In this document: piece by piece, positions 36,535-49,634 of the stretch | How the letters are laid out: every line of letters starts with the position of its first letter | Position numbering within the stretch: the stretch's first letter is position 1 | Source of the DNA: Trichinella spiralis | Taxonomy: Eukaryota; Nematoda; Enoplea; Trichinellida; Trichinellidae | Length of the DNA stretch: 64,000 nucleotides | Direction: 5' to 3' | Assembly: GCA_000181795.3 (NCBI GenBank) | Contig: CM012953.1 | Location: 16,522,502-16,586,501 of the forward strand | The notes under the pieces: generated by a model | What the model was told of the DNA's origin: nothing | The model's database searches: none | Seen by the model: only the letters and a program-made list of their open reading frames with translations | Made by a program: the position numbers and the translations under genes

Positions 36535-38430
36535 TTACGCCAGTGCGACTGTTTTGCTGACAAAAGTAAATAATTGATTTGAATCTCTGATTTCAGCCAG
36601 TTCCGCCCTTTGGCTTTTATTCAACGACTTTTCAAGCATGAACGAAATATGCCGATGAAATCTAGTAAACGGGACATTATCCGCTTCTGCAAATTTCATC
36701 TAAACAAATTACAAAATAATAAATTCCATTCATTTTGCATACGACAGAAATCGTATGTTTGATTTTTCTCCATTTGAACATTCATACTCACCCAATGAAA
36801 GAAGCAATCAGCGGGTGTTTTATCAGCTCCAGTAAACAATGCCGGATTCTCCAACAATGCCCTAGCTACCATCACTCCTGCAAATTGTGAACACAAAAGC
36901 AAACAGTAACGCAAACAATTGAAACATTCGAATTTGTTCAACCTTCCACTCCAGCATGCTGATGATAATAGTGAACGTCTGATAAAGAACGCACATCGCC
37001 GTTAGCAACTACAGGTATTTGTAAGCTATCTTTGATCACTTTGAAGACTTCCACGTCTACTGGTTCGTGACGCTGTTCCACAGTACGCCCGTGCACGTTG
37101 ATAAATGTTATACCAGCAGATTGAAGTTTTTGGCACAAATCTACAGTATCTCTAAAAAACAATACAACTGAAGTAAAAAAACATTCAAATTATAGGATGC
37201 CAATCAACAACACCTATTGGATTTGTCGGTAATCAATCTGTGATGTGTGTAACATCAGTGATCTCTGCATCAGAAAAAAAATTATCAAAAAAAAACAATT
37301 TCAGCAGCTTACAGGTTAAAAAATAATAAATTCAAATAACCATTCGTACTTTAAGTTTTCATAAATACGGATTTTGACAGAAATTGAAAATTTTGAATCC
37401 AAAATTCGAAGACGACTTTGCTTTATCAGTTCAGCCAAATGAGATGCATTGTCCAACAATGCGCTACCACAATTTGCATCCAGAGTTTTTCTACATTTTT
37501 TTTTCATATTATTCATCGATCAAAACAGCGACAATATTCTTTACCTCTTTGGACAACCACAATTCAAATCTACACCATCGCATTGCCTAAACAATTAAAC
37601 AATGTGTGCCGTATCAATCATAAAATGTATACAACTAAACAAACGTGTAAACAATTTCGGCAGCTTTCACAAAATCGTCGCAGTTATCAGCTGCAAATTG
37701 AACAATCAAAGGTAAATCACCTAAAGCAACAACGGCAAATATATTAATTTGTTCAAATTTCTTTTAAAACGATGCAATCAACGGTGTCCAAGGGAAAACA
37801 TGTTACTTTCATCAGTATTTTCAAAATTGAATATTCAAACTAATATTTACATAAATGTATCATAAACAGAATAAAAAGCTTAATAAAAACAATAATTAAT
37901 TAATAAAAATTATCCAACTGATAAGTATACAGTATGTCAAGTGTATAAACAGTAAAGCAGATGACAGAAATTGTACTATCATTACTGTTTATGTTTCTCT
38001 TACTGAGCATATGAACGTTTGCGAGTTCACAGTCATTAAATATTGAATGTCCATTATATTAAGATAGAAAGTACTGCAAATAAAAATAAATGCAAAAAGA
38101 GTAATTCATATAAATAAATAAAAGTGAAACGGTATAAAAAAACAGTACTAGCATCAGTTGAAAAGTCAGCACGTCGCGCCTTTTCAGATTGAATAAAGCA
38201 CTTCGCATATATCATGGGAGTGAAGCACAACTGACAGCCATACAACCGCAGAAGTCGGCGAAAAGAAAGCCTATTGGTATAATTTGAACAAGGTGGAAAA
38301 TTCACTTACAGAAAGCAGCAAAATGCAATTAAACTTACTTTGAATAACGAACCATTGGGGCAGATATTTTTAGTGGAGCAGAATTTGAAAATAATTCTGC
38401 TATATTAATTTTCGTTCGGTCATTTGTCAT
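36535..38430 (-). CDS. DUS4L: tRNA dihydrouridine synthase, DUS4L type
   Basis: Eight exons, 38430-38339, 38270-38149, 37720-37645, 37586-37545, 37490-37350, 37151-36943, 36877-36792 and 36699-36535, give 310 residues (human DUS4L 317). The TIM-barrel flavin enzyme reduces uridine to dihydrouridine in tRNA with NADPH and FMN. Visible motifs are APMVRYSK (about 23-30), CFTPM, PLIVQFAAD, DLNCGCPK with the expected catalytic Cys at about 108, ISVKIRI, NVHGRTVEQRH (about 176-186), VVANGD (about 205-210) and VMVARALLENP. All catalytic landmarks are present, so the enzyme should be active. It lies head to head with MED12 and upstream of the GPR180-like gene. Confidence 0.92.
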
Positions 38431-39398
38431 TCTAAATTAAATCTTATCAAGGACATTTACATACAAAATAAGACCGGCGAAATGTAAAATATTATTACAA
38501 CAAATTAGAATTTTTTCAAAATAAATTAGAATTAAAAATTCCAACTGTTTTACAAACATTCTTAAATTAAACGTTGCAAATAATAATATTAAGCAGAAAT
38601 GAAAAATAAATGTGTAACGCACAAAATTCACAATAGACATGAAACAAAACTGAACTTTGAACGTCTATCCTATTTAGAAAGACATTTCATTGCCAGATTT
38701 TCGTTCATACTATAAAGAGATTAGATATAAATTATTATTTATTAAAAATGATCAAATAACCCAAAACATATGTATCACACTTGCATTACTTACTTTAAAA
38801 TTACATTGTTTTAATATAAAAATACGCTGGAGAATCGGTTACAAAACAAAAATCAAGTGCAAATTATACTAATTGTGTAAACTACTACATTGAAATATTC
38901 CGAGAGTTTAAGTATAAATTATTTTCATGAATAAATTAAAAACAACATGAAACAAATTGAAAATTTATTTTAAATCATTTAAATTTTTATCCAACAAACG
39001 TGTCACGTGAAATTATCAGAAGCAGCCAAATCGTATAGCCGCGATAATGTTTAAGCATAATATTGATTTTAAATATTAAATTTTCATGAGAATTAATATG
39101 AAAATAGTAGATTTCATCTAATAAATTTTTACTGCAAATTCGGTCTTGTGTCAACAGTACTGATAAGATTGTCCAAGCAAAATTAGTAAATTTGAATTTA
39201 AATTTTTTGAAAATTGTAAAATTTGTAGCAAACTGCGTAAATTCAAACATTTTCAAATGATGTTCCATCTTCTTCATTTTTATGACGACTTCGAGTGAAA
39301 AGGTACAGTATGCCGTTGCTAGTACAGTACTCCGGAAATTTCGAAACTTTCAAATAGTAGGAAATTTTGCTTTGTTTACTTCAACGCCATTCTTTGCT
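38431..39398. promoter_or_regulatory. Shared divergent upstream region of DUS4L and MED12
   Basis: The two start codons lie 968 bp apart and point away from each other, so this AT-rich interval must hold both promoters and 5' untranslated regions. No specific motif was identified and no other gene is supported in it. Confidence 0.4.
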
Positions 39399-42300
39399 AT
39401 GGCGAGTTGTACTGTGGCTTGGGAGAAAAAGCCATTAAAACGTCCCAGACTTGGTCAACCAGACGTTTACCCGCAAGATCCAAAACAAAGCGAGGCAAAT
39501 TATAACGATACATTTATTTCATCAAATTTTTTTAATGTAAACTCTCTTAAAGGATGAATTGACTGCGGAAAAAGTTAGGCAAGGATTTATATATAAGCCG
39601 CCGCTACTGAACGAATATGAATCGCTTCGATCTCAACGCTTCGACGAAAATTTAGAAGACTATTTTATTAAAGTAAAATCTGTAGTTTCTTTTTCTTTTA
39701 AAATAATTCACAGATTTTGTAGCTTACACAAAGCTACAATGCTATTGTGAACAAAAAAGCAGAAATTAATGCTTTGCAAGATTCTTATAAGAAGAAGTCC
39801 GGTTTCAAGGAGCCGTCAATATGGCATGTGAGTGTCATGCTTGTTTATACATGTTTTATCTTATGTTCATCAGTTTAAGTTATAATTATGATTTGTAATT
39901 TGTTACGAAACATGTGTAATTATTTTATTGAATAGTTTAACTCTGTGATTTTCCTGTTAGCGGTAATTTTGCAGTTTGTTTTTCAATATAGCGAGAAATG
40001 TTTCTGATTTTAATTGAAACAAATTAACTGATGATTTTCTGTTTTGCGTTTTTACTTTAATTTAATCTGTTGGCTATTTTAGATCAACGCTTATTTTTTA
40101 TAAAATTATTCCTCATGTATAATTTTACAATATACGAAATATGTATAGCTCTATTGATGTTTTTCTGATTTATAATTGATTTTATATGTTTGATTGATGT
40201 TTATATTGTTTATTCCTTTATTGTCAGTTGAATTTTTGATGAGAAAACATTAGAAATTGTAGTTATTTTTATAAAGTTTTCAGTTTTTTATTGCACCTGT
40301 TTTGTTATGTAGTTGATCGATTTCAAATTATTTATTCCATAGTGTTGAACAAGTATTACGAACATTACTTGAGTGTTGCAATAGCGTTTAATTTGTACAC
40401 TTTAGCGTACAGTATCAATTGAGAATAAAATTAGTTAAAATTTTGTTTTCAGAAAATGTTGTACGATAAATTTCAATTTAACATTTAGTTAGCTGCGAAA
40501 CCAAAAGGACAGGATACTTGGTTCAAAGATTTATCTGGCAACAAGCCTTTGTCAGCTCTTGGAAAACGAGTATGCGGATTTTGATAAATTTGCTCTGAAA
40601 TTGAAAATTTAGTTTGAAATTTAAAATTTAGTTTCCATTTTTGAATAAAAAAGATGAAATCTTATATACATTGGCGGAATTCAATGTACCGATGGTCAGA
40701 GTAGTTTGGTTTTTGAAAATGACCAACGCTCATATTGCTCAACAGCAAGAATGTGGAAAAATGAAAAAGAAACACATGAGTGATCCATTTGCGGGTAAGA
40801 TTTTTTTTTCTTTAATTTTCTCAAGTTTTCAGGTAAATTAATTTTCCTGTTCTAGATTGGACACATCTTGTGATGAAATATCTTCGGGATTTATGTTCAA
40901 AGTTGGGTGAATTTTTTTCGTTGAACTTGGAAGTGCCGATGAATTCGGAATTTGAATGCCATTACAGGCATTGGCAATACACAACTAAACTAACTCGGCA
41001 TTTGTTTGAAGTAGGTTTAAAAATCAAACGAGTAGCAGTCAGTGAACATTGAGAAAGAGATGTGCATTATCGTTGTTGTTTTTTTTTCAGGAAGGATTGT
41101 TGGATAAAGAGATATTGTTGAACGGTCTTTTAGATATTTTTGCGGAAAAAATTTACGCATCTTCTTTTGGAATTCTGAAAATGCTTGTGCCAGTTTTGCT
41201 TCAAGTAAGAAAATAGTTAATTTGTGAACGGCATATCTGCTAACTTGGTGCAAATGTATCGTTGAAGTTTATTGACGGATTCGTGATGTCAGTGTTATTA
41301 TCAAGAAGACTGGTCTATTTGGCTTGCAAAGTGCTGTCCGCTATGAAAATTGACAACCTTCAAAAGAATTCTGAGAATATGTAGCATATTTTTTTTAAAA
41401 CACATGTTGATAGCCTGTAATTTTATTTATTATTCAGGAAAGAAGAGGAGGAGGAGGAGGGTGCGTTGGATTATTTGAATTGTCCGTTTCATCGAACTGT
41501 TCTATTCGGCTTGAGCAATGTTATTCACGCTGTGCTGATAGATTGTCCCACAGCTCTAGTTAGAAATTATTTAGTTGGTTCATTTGAAAAAGAAAAGCGG
41601 ATATTCTTCATACATTTCAGATATGGAATGAGATGGAATGCGAAGATACTGGTGAAAATGGAAAAGCATACCTTTGCGGTTCTCCTTTAGACTTGCTTTA
41701 TTGTTCTCCGGTCGATCTTCCGTTATTTGTGGATCCGTCGACGGAATTTGTAAATTTTTGCATTATTATTTTTCTCTTTGTGTATTGTATTTAGTTATGT
41801 TTTTATTGTTGGAAAAAAAAGGTTAAGAAAGAGTTGGAACGTTTGACAGAAATGGTGACCGAAAGAAGCAGAGCAGTAGAATCTCATTGGTCATATAACA
41901 AATGTCAACATTCTGGTTTGAGTGAGAGTGATTTGATTGTTGTTAGTTGCGCATTTATTTAAATTTACAAATTCCTTTTTAAGGTACAATTATTCAGCAT
42001 TTTTTGTCAATTTTGGATTGTTTGGATAAATTTAAATTTGAATATGTTAACGAGACGAACAATATTGATACTTTGTATAAGACAATTTTTCAATCGGAAA
42101 AGAAAGAAATGAGAGTGGTTTGGATATATATATTTTTTTTAAAATTATTAATAAATTTATTTGTAACTGCTTTTTTTTTGGAAATGTCGCAGGATGTGGA
42201 TTCAATTGCAGTTCAGTTTTTGTGCCATTGGGCAGTCAGTCCTCATCGGTACGGGTCTTACAGAGCTGCGGTTGTGACGCGTCTTTTCGAAAGGCATCTG

Positions 42301-45300
42301 CAAGAAGTGAAACAGTTTGAAAATATGATAATTGATTAATAATTAAAAAGTGACGAATTTCAGCTTTCGAAGAAAATGCCACAAGTTCGACATCCGTTTC
42401 AAAAATCGTTGTTCAATTATTTGCACAATCAAGCCCCTAATTTGGGTATTTATTTATTAATTTTTTCTTTGTTCATTGAAATTCAGAATTTTAATTTAAT
42501 TCCACCTATTGATTTATCAAGGTGAAATGTGCTCGTCGTCGGAAATCAAACCTTTCACAAATTTGATTTTATTATTTTCTCGTCTGATCGAATCGGATAT
42601 TTTTTCTCACGATCAGTACGTGTCGACATTGGTATCCAGCGGGGATCTGATACCGAACGGTGCGAATATTTTTCATCCATTGCAAAATCAATGCTCATCC
42701 TCATCATCTGCTGTCGAAAATGTCTCCAACACCCAGTCTGCAGTTTTGATGTCAAGCAATTTTTTTTCTGAACAATTCAAACCAATTGAAGTCAGTTATT
42801 CAATCTTGTTGTTGTTGTTCATATTAATTTGTGTAAATTGAATTGGAAATTTATTTTCATTTAGAATGTCGATTTTAATTATTTCAAAGATTCGGATGAA
42901 TCAAAATTAGATTTCGACAGAATTATCGACTTTGCAGATAAAAAAACCACTTCTTCCGACACCGGTGAGAGTTTGTTTTGTTTGTGTTTATTTATTAATT
43001 ATTAAACTTTTTATAATCTAGATTCGTGTTCTTCGAAACGTGTTCCAAAATTGTCCAAGCACTATTTCAATGTTCTACACTTTCCTGTACCTCAAGTAAT
43101 GGAAAATTAATTGTTCTATTCATGTGTTGGTTAATTTGTTGAAAATTAATTTTGCCCATTTTTTTGCCATCATTTTCAAAGGACGACCAGTACAGACACG
43201 AGTGCAATCAGAGGCAGTTGTTGTTGTTCGGTTCCAATTCAGACCAATATTCAAGAAAGCATATTTTAAAAAAGGTACGCAGAGAAAGAAAAAAAGCAAA
43301 AAAGTAGACTTTCTTGTGTGATGTAAAATTGATCCGGATGTTTGTTCTTAGTTAACCAAAGAATTGAATAAATTGTGGAGCAAGAAGACTTCTGCAGAAT
43401 TGACGACCACCGGTCTGATCCGAGTGAGGAAGATTATCGATTCCGAATCGCTTTGTTCATTATCTCGAAAAATACGGTTAATTTAATTGAAATATTCCAT
43501 TTTTGCATATAATCTTGATATTTTTTTTCAAATTAATTAATTGTGCAGGAATTTGGTTTTCTATGATCAGTTTGCCGTGATGGATTGTTGTTGCGACGCG
43601 GGTATTGCTCAATTTAACAGTTTCATCAGTGGTCAGTCGAATTGTTTGCCAACGTTGGAAAATTTTGACTTTCTGCTCGGCCTGCTTGAAGAATCGTCCA
43701 ATTTCATTTCATTGGTTGAATTCGTGGAAGCGGTATGTGAGAAGTTTATTTTGAAATTGCATTTATTATTAACAAATAAAATAAAACATGCACTGCTGTA
43801 ATTTTTATTTTTACAATAGATTATTTGTTTGTTGCCAAAATTGGAAGCACAAATTGTTGAAAGAAATTTTCAATGTGCGAATTCGTTGACATTACAGTAC
43901 GCCGTGTGCATGGTCGGCTACATGCGCAAGCATCATTGTTACTTCATACAGTTGGAGTCGGTCATGTGCAACATTTGGCGCAGTTTGTTGCTTTATGTGA
44001 AGTCGAAAACGGTGGTGAACAGCTTTTCGGCCGAGCGTTGTGTTTGGGTCTATTTGCATGATTTGTACCAGTGCTGCTCTTACATCAGGTCCCTGCATGC
44101 CGACTTGTACCTCAACTCACGGGATTGTATTCAACGCTGCCTGTGCGTTGAAACCAAGCCCAGCTGTTGCAACGATTTGCGTACCTTGTTGGCCGACGTG
44201 TCGCAAGACATCATGCTCGACGTTCTGTTCCAAGAGTCTGAGTTAGTGAACTAATTGCGTACAATATAATATAATATAATTATTAGTATAGTTTCCGAGG
44301 AATATTTTTTTATTTCATATATTTTTTCATTTTAAGTTTGGTAATTGAGCCGAATTTGATTCAACGATTGGTGGAAAATGCAAACCTTTGTTACGCGTTT
44401 GCCATTGTTGCCGTCAAAGCGTTGTGCGGTTTATCCGGCGACACCGAACGGTATTCTTTTTTCTATTTTCAATATGTATATGTATGTCTTTTTTTCTTAT
44501 TTTTGTTTTTCCATTTCAAGTTTATTTAATTTGGTTCTGTTTTGTGCTGATGTCACTGCTCTTTGTCCAAATTTGAACGCAGATTGGCTGGCCGTGTTCA
44601 AAATTTTGTGCTGTCCATTCAATTCAAGTCAAGACCAATCCTCTTGCGATTCATTGCTCAACATCGATGTATGCAGGATGTATTTTTTTTTCTTTATTTT
44701 TTTAGTATGTTCATTTTTTGAAATAAAATTCAGGTTAGTGATCACCGATGCTATCAACCGCTCACTGTACTGGTAATAACGTTGATTAGTCGAATGTGCA
44801 TTCGTCTTGAAGATTTTATCTTGCACGTTGCCATGCCGTCGTTATTACCTTTGTGGAAACATGCTGGTTCTGGTCAGTAGGGTTTAATTTAAAAAAAAAT
44901 TTTTTTTTGCTTGATCTGACATTTGTTGATTTCACATACAGCTAAAGTGGAGAAAGGTTCTGAAGCATCGGCAAAGTTAACGTTGCATTTGTTGGGCAAA
45001 ATTTTACTTTTTTTCGACTATCAAGGTAGAAATAGAAGAAGAGGATGTTCAGATATATATATTTTTTTAAATATACATAAATAACAATCAGCAGCAGTCA
45101 AGAGATATAGAACTTTTGGTTTTGTTTTCAATTCAGGACCTAAAAATGCTTTACCAGCGAAAACGAAAGGTGAACTGTCGTTGATTTGCAGTTCTGTTGA
45201 TGGTATGGTTCCGGATGCAATTTTAACCCTTTTGATTGCCATACTGATGTTGGGTTGGTATTATTTGTTTTCAATGCTTCTTGTAATATTAAAAAAAATT

Positions 45301-46003
45301 TTTTTTGTTCTGTAGATGATTCCAAAGTGCAAGAATTGAAATCGAAAGAAAATTTTGATACGAAACGTTCTGCTGCAAAACAGTTCGTCGAGTAAGAAAA
45401 CTGACTGACTGGCCGTTTGCTATTTTTCTGCTGAAATTTTTAATATTAAAATTTAAATTACGTTTTTTTTGATTTTTTAAAATTCAAAGAGAAGATACAA
45501 ACACTGCTGGCAATAGTGACATTGGTTCAACTGCGATCCAGTTGCTCGAATTGATTTGTCGTCAAGAGTGGACGAAGCGTAAATTTTTGCACAGCACTGA
45601 TTTGTTCGATCCGAAGCGATTGCTCAATCCTCTGGTCAATCAAACTCAAGTGATTGAAATATTTTTTTTGTTTAAAAATGAAAAATACACTGATATGAGA
45701 TGAATATGATCGATCGATCGATCGATCGATTGATTGATTGTTCAGGCTCAACGACTGCTGCGCATGATTACAAGAAGCGATTCGGAAATATTGCTCAAAA
45801 AGTTCGACTCTTGTACAACGAAGAAAGAATTGATTTCTAAAGTTTTGGACAGTTTGACCATCATGAATTTGTGGGTATCGCAGATGGACTTGCAACTGTT
45901 GCTGAAGCAAGTTGCCAACTCGCAGAGCGTAAGTGACGTTGTTCTGGTGCTTACTTTGAATTTCAAAAGAAAGAATAAGCAGGAGAAGAAGTGAATTGTT
46001 TGC

Positions 46004-46037
<34 letters not shown>

Positions 46038-46875
46038 TTCACAGGAATCCCTGCATCTGGTCGATACTATTGCCAAAAGTTGCATGGAAGTGTTCCAACC
46101 GCAGGCCACACTCACTTTTGGTGAACCTTCTGACGACAAAGACGAAAACGCTTATTTGAATGCATTGAGGTATTTATTTTTTCTTAATAATTATTATTTT
46201 ACTTATAAATCGAAGATTTAAATCAATTATAAATAAATAAATATATATATATAGATATTTGTTTATATTTTATGCACAGTTTTGATGTGGCGGATTTTCT
46301 TGTTGTGCATTCGTAGATTGTAGCATTGGTCGGTTGTAGATGTTTGCAAATTATTCGGCAAATGAAGTGCATGCATATTTTTATTTACCGTTGTGTTTAG
46401 CAGTTACAAAGTTTGCTTCATTGGAAGTGAAATACTTTTGACTGTTTTTTTTCGCAATGTTGCAGCTTTGATGAAATTGCCCCGTACTGGCTTGTGGCAC
46501 CGTTGATTTCTCGACTGCCTTCTTTTGTGCAAGGTCGAGTTTTGAAAGCAGCCGTATCGATATTGGAAAATTGCCAAGCTCGTCGGGATCGAAACCTTTT
46601 TGTGCAGAGGTACTTTTGGGTTGGATGTGCTTTTTGTCTGTTTATTATCTGATTAATTTTTAACTTAATTTGCAGCTCTTCACTGTTGGCACACCAGCCA
46701 TTTTTGTCGTTGGTATTGATTTGTCTACGTGGTCAGGATGATCAGCGTGAAGGTCTGCTGTCGTCATTGCTCAAGCAAATCCAGGAGTTCGTGATGCGTG
46801 TCAAAGAGGTTGATTAAAAAAAATTTTTTTCAATTCACCGAATTGAACTTGGAAACAGCATTTTCCTTCATACAT

Positions 46876-46909
<34 letters not shown>

Positions 46910-49634
46910 TTGTCTATTTATTTTAGGATCCATACATCCTCTGCGACAGAGACATCGTTAGCGAGATGTTGGACGCATTGCAACTTCGGCTCAGTTTGAT
47001 TGGCGGCATGTTCGATACTGTCTGCAGGAATGCCAACTTGGAAAATTGGTCCTTGGTGATGGTGCAGTTGCTTCTATATGGAATTGTAACCGAGGAAAAA
47101 AATCAGTAAGCAATGATTTGAACACTGCAAGTCAATCATTTTGTTCGCAATATTTTCCTTTTTGGTAAATCCAGAATACAGATGCGGTTTTTTAATTTAA
47201 AATTTTGCATTATAGAGCATTGTTTTACACGTGCGTTGATATTCTTTGTGTGTTGTTGTTGTCGTGCTTGTTACCTGATAGTGCCGGCTTTTCTTTTTCC
47301 GGCCAAGAGCGTACCAATGAAGATTGCAAACGAATTTACAACAACGTGATTAAAAAGTTGAAGGTCGTATATTTTTACTGACTTTTCTTAAATTTTTTCT
47401 TGTAATAAACATGGTGATTTTGATTTTTAGAAAGAGATTGGTGACAGACAGGTGCCGTCGTTGAGGTGTGTTCACCAGCTGTTGCCGATTCCACGTCAAA
47501 TGGTGGATATTATTGTTTGCGATGAGTACGGTTCACAACCTCAGAAAGGTTCTCGGGGTGGCTTTTCTTCTTCTGAAGTTACACAGCGGAAGGTAATAAA
47601 TAGATAAATAAATAAATAAATAACGTATACATTTTTTCTTGGTTCTATTTAATAGGGTTTACAAATTATTGGAAAAGAAAAACTGAATCCATGGGAAATT
47701 ATTGAAGGCTATAATCGAGAAAACATCGGCTTGAAATGGAGCTGGTTTCAAGGAATTCGTTTGGACTATCAACCGGAAACGTTGTTTGAACAAATGATGC
47801 GCATGCTGCCGCACGATCATCACCACGCGTTTAATCGGCCACCAATGCCTGGCGAGCCGAGGTCCGATCCGTTTCTGGAAACACTTCAAGTCCATTATCT
47901 ACCTTGCACCAACGAGACGTCAGATTCAGACAAACTAACCACTGAACGGCTGAAGAGCAACGGTTCAGTAGCGATCAGCGGTGGCACATTGGTCTCTGAA
48001 TTTTCCGACCAAGTCCAGTCGCCACGCACCACCAAAGCTCGGGCACGGAAAAGTACCAGAGGTCGGAAGACCAGCAGCAGAGTTACGGTCTCGTCCAATG
48101 TCGCTCTTTCTTCAGTACCGGTAAGGATGATTGTCGCGCTTTTATTTATTTTTCACCATTTTGCCTGGTTTCTATTTTTTTCCAGCCAATGGTGCAGAAT
48201 CGGCAGCTGGGCATTGGCCAACCGACGTTAACTGCCCATTATGGTTATTATCCGCAACAAGTCGCAATGACAGGAGGCCCTTCAGGCGCTGTACCACCTT
48301 ATGGACAAGGTCAGATGTGGTCGATCGGTAACGTACAGTCAGCTTCAACGGCGGTTCCGCCGACTCAGTATCAGTCCAGAAATTTTACTGGTGCTCAGAT
48401 GGCGCCAAGTGAGCTTTTTTTAATTTGAAGAAAAATAGAAAGAAAAAAATTTTTTTTCTTAATTGTATTTTCGTCGAATTGCTCTCTAAATTGTGGACAT
48501 TTTAGTGCAGTCGTCTTCAGGAAAGCAGGCAATATCTGCCATGATCCGAGGGCGGCGACCAAGTGGTTCAGGTGGTCAGCAGATGATGACCACGGCTCAC
48601 ATCCAAGCAGCACCGTTGGCTACCGGTCAGCCATATCACCAACAGCAGTTGCATTCTATTGGCCAAGTTGACCCGATGGTTGCTCCAATGCATCAAGTGC
48701 AAATGCAAATGGATGCGGTAAGTTTTGTGGCAAACTTTTCTACTTTTGTCCATTTTTTGTTTTGTCTCATTTTTGTTTTTTTACATTACGTTTTATTTCA
48801 GAGACAACAGCTGATGCAGGAGAGTATGATGGAACAGCAAATCCGAACACCAGGACCTAGATCTATGGCTACTCAGCAGCACTGTTTGCCTCAAGTCAAT
48901 TCAGCAGCATCTCAACCAGGTACGATCAGTTAGTTATGGTTATTATTGCGATAATTTGCTTATTTTTTGTATTTGTTTTTCAATTTTCAGTAATGCACGG
49001 TAATTACTCTAATTATCCTGGGCAACACGGTGGTGGACGCATGCAAATGACTTCAGGAAGGAATCAGTACGCTGCGCAGCAGCCTGCACAGCCTCCGTTC
49101 AACTGTAGTCCGAATTACAATGCGCAGTTCTATCAGGCTCAGAATGCTGGTCAAATGCGCATGTCGCAGACGGATGTGATCGGTCAATCAAACGTTAGGT
49201 ATTATCACCATTATATACATATATATGTATATATTTTATTATTATGTGGATTAATATTATTATTATTGCTTTATTACTGTGCAGATATACTCAACAGCCG
49301 AATGCGATTGGTTCCAGTTATCAAATGCAATCGCAACAAACATTGCGGGCACCAGCCGGATATGTAGCGCAGCAGGCAAATCCCATGTATGCTGCTCCGA
49401 ACACACCGCAATATCAAGCTGCGCAACAGCAAAATGTTTCCATGTATCCTGTTTCTAGGTATGCAACGTAAATAAATTCTGCTTTACTTTCATCGTAGTT
49501 TGTTGTTGTTGTTGTTGATATTTATTTTTTAATCTTTTTTTTTCTTTAGGATGAGTCAGTACAGTAGCAATGTTCCTGGTCAAGAGATGAACGCCAGCCA
49601 ACAGCAAATCAACTACTATCCACCTCAGTATTGA
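39399..49634 (+). CDS. MED12: Mediator kinase-module subunit 12 (MED12/Kohtalo)
   Basis: 42 exons join in frame to 2098 residues: 39399-39494, 39553-39672, 39723-39827, 40489-40569, 40632-40794, 40856-41010, 41091-41204, 41268-41380, 41438-41573, 41621-41749, 41822-41915, 41984-42114, 42193-42306, 42364-42445, 42522-42790, 42865-42964, 43022-43095, 43182-43274, 43352-43476, 43549-43732, 43820-44241, 44337-44450, 44521-44668, 44734-44872, 44942-45025, 45137-45253, 45316-45391, 45490-45649, 45746-45928, 46045-46169, 46466-46609, 46676-46808, 46927-47105, 47216-47363, 47431-47592, 47656-48120, 48186-48408, 48506-48717, 48802-48919, 48991-49198, 49285-49458, 49550-49634. The N-terminus [19 protein letters not shown] and [12 protein letters not shown] is diagnostic and includes the CDK8/cyclin C-activating segment. 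The LCEWAV-like block ([20 protein letters not shown]), the Med12-LCEWAV and PQL regions ([37 protein letters not shown]) follow. From about residue 1760 the C-terminus is rich in Q, P, G and M. The first intron is GC-AG. MED12 acts in nuclear transcription control. Confidence 0.95.
45712..45740. repeat. ATCG/ATTG microsatellite in a MED12 intron
   Basis: Tandem GATC units followed by GATT units lie directly before the splice acceptor of the exon that starts at 45746. Confidence 0.8.
46000..46038. repeat. (ATT)n microsatellite in a MED12 intron
   Basis: About a dozen ATT/TTA units precede the acceptor of the exon starting at 46045 and form most of its pyrimidine-poor tract. Confidence 0.85.
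46873..46910. repeat. (CA)n(TA)n microsatellite in a MED12 intron
   Basis: A CA run passes into a TA run just upstream of the exon starting at 46927. Confidence 0.8.

Noticed and set aside
48931-49371. 143-residue frame in the MED12 3' half as a separate gene
   Set aside because: It is MED12 exon 40 running into its intron; splice sites and frame with exons 39 and 41 explain it.
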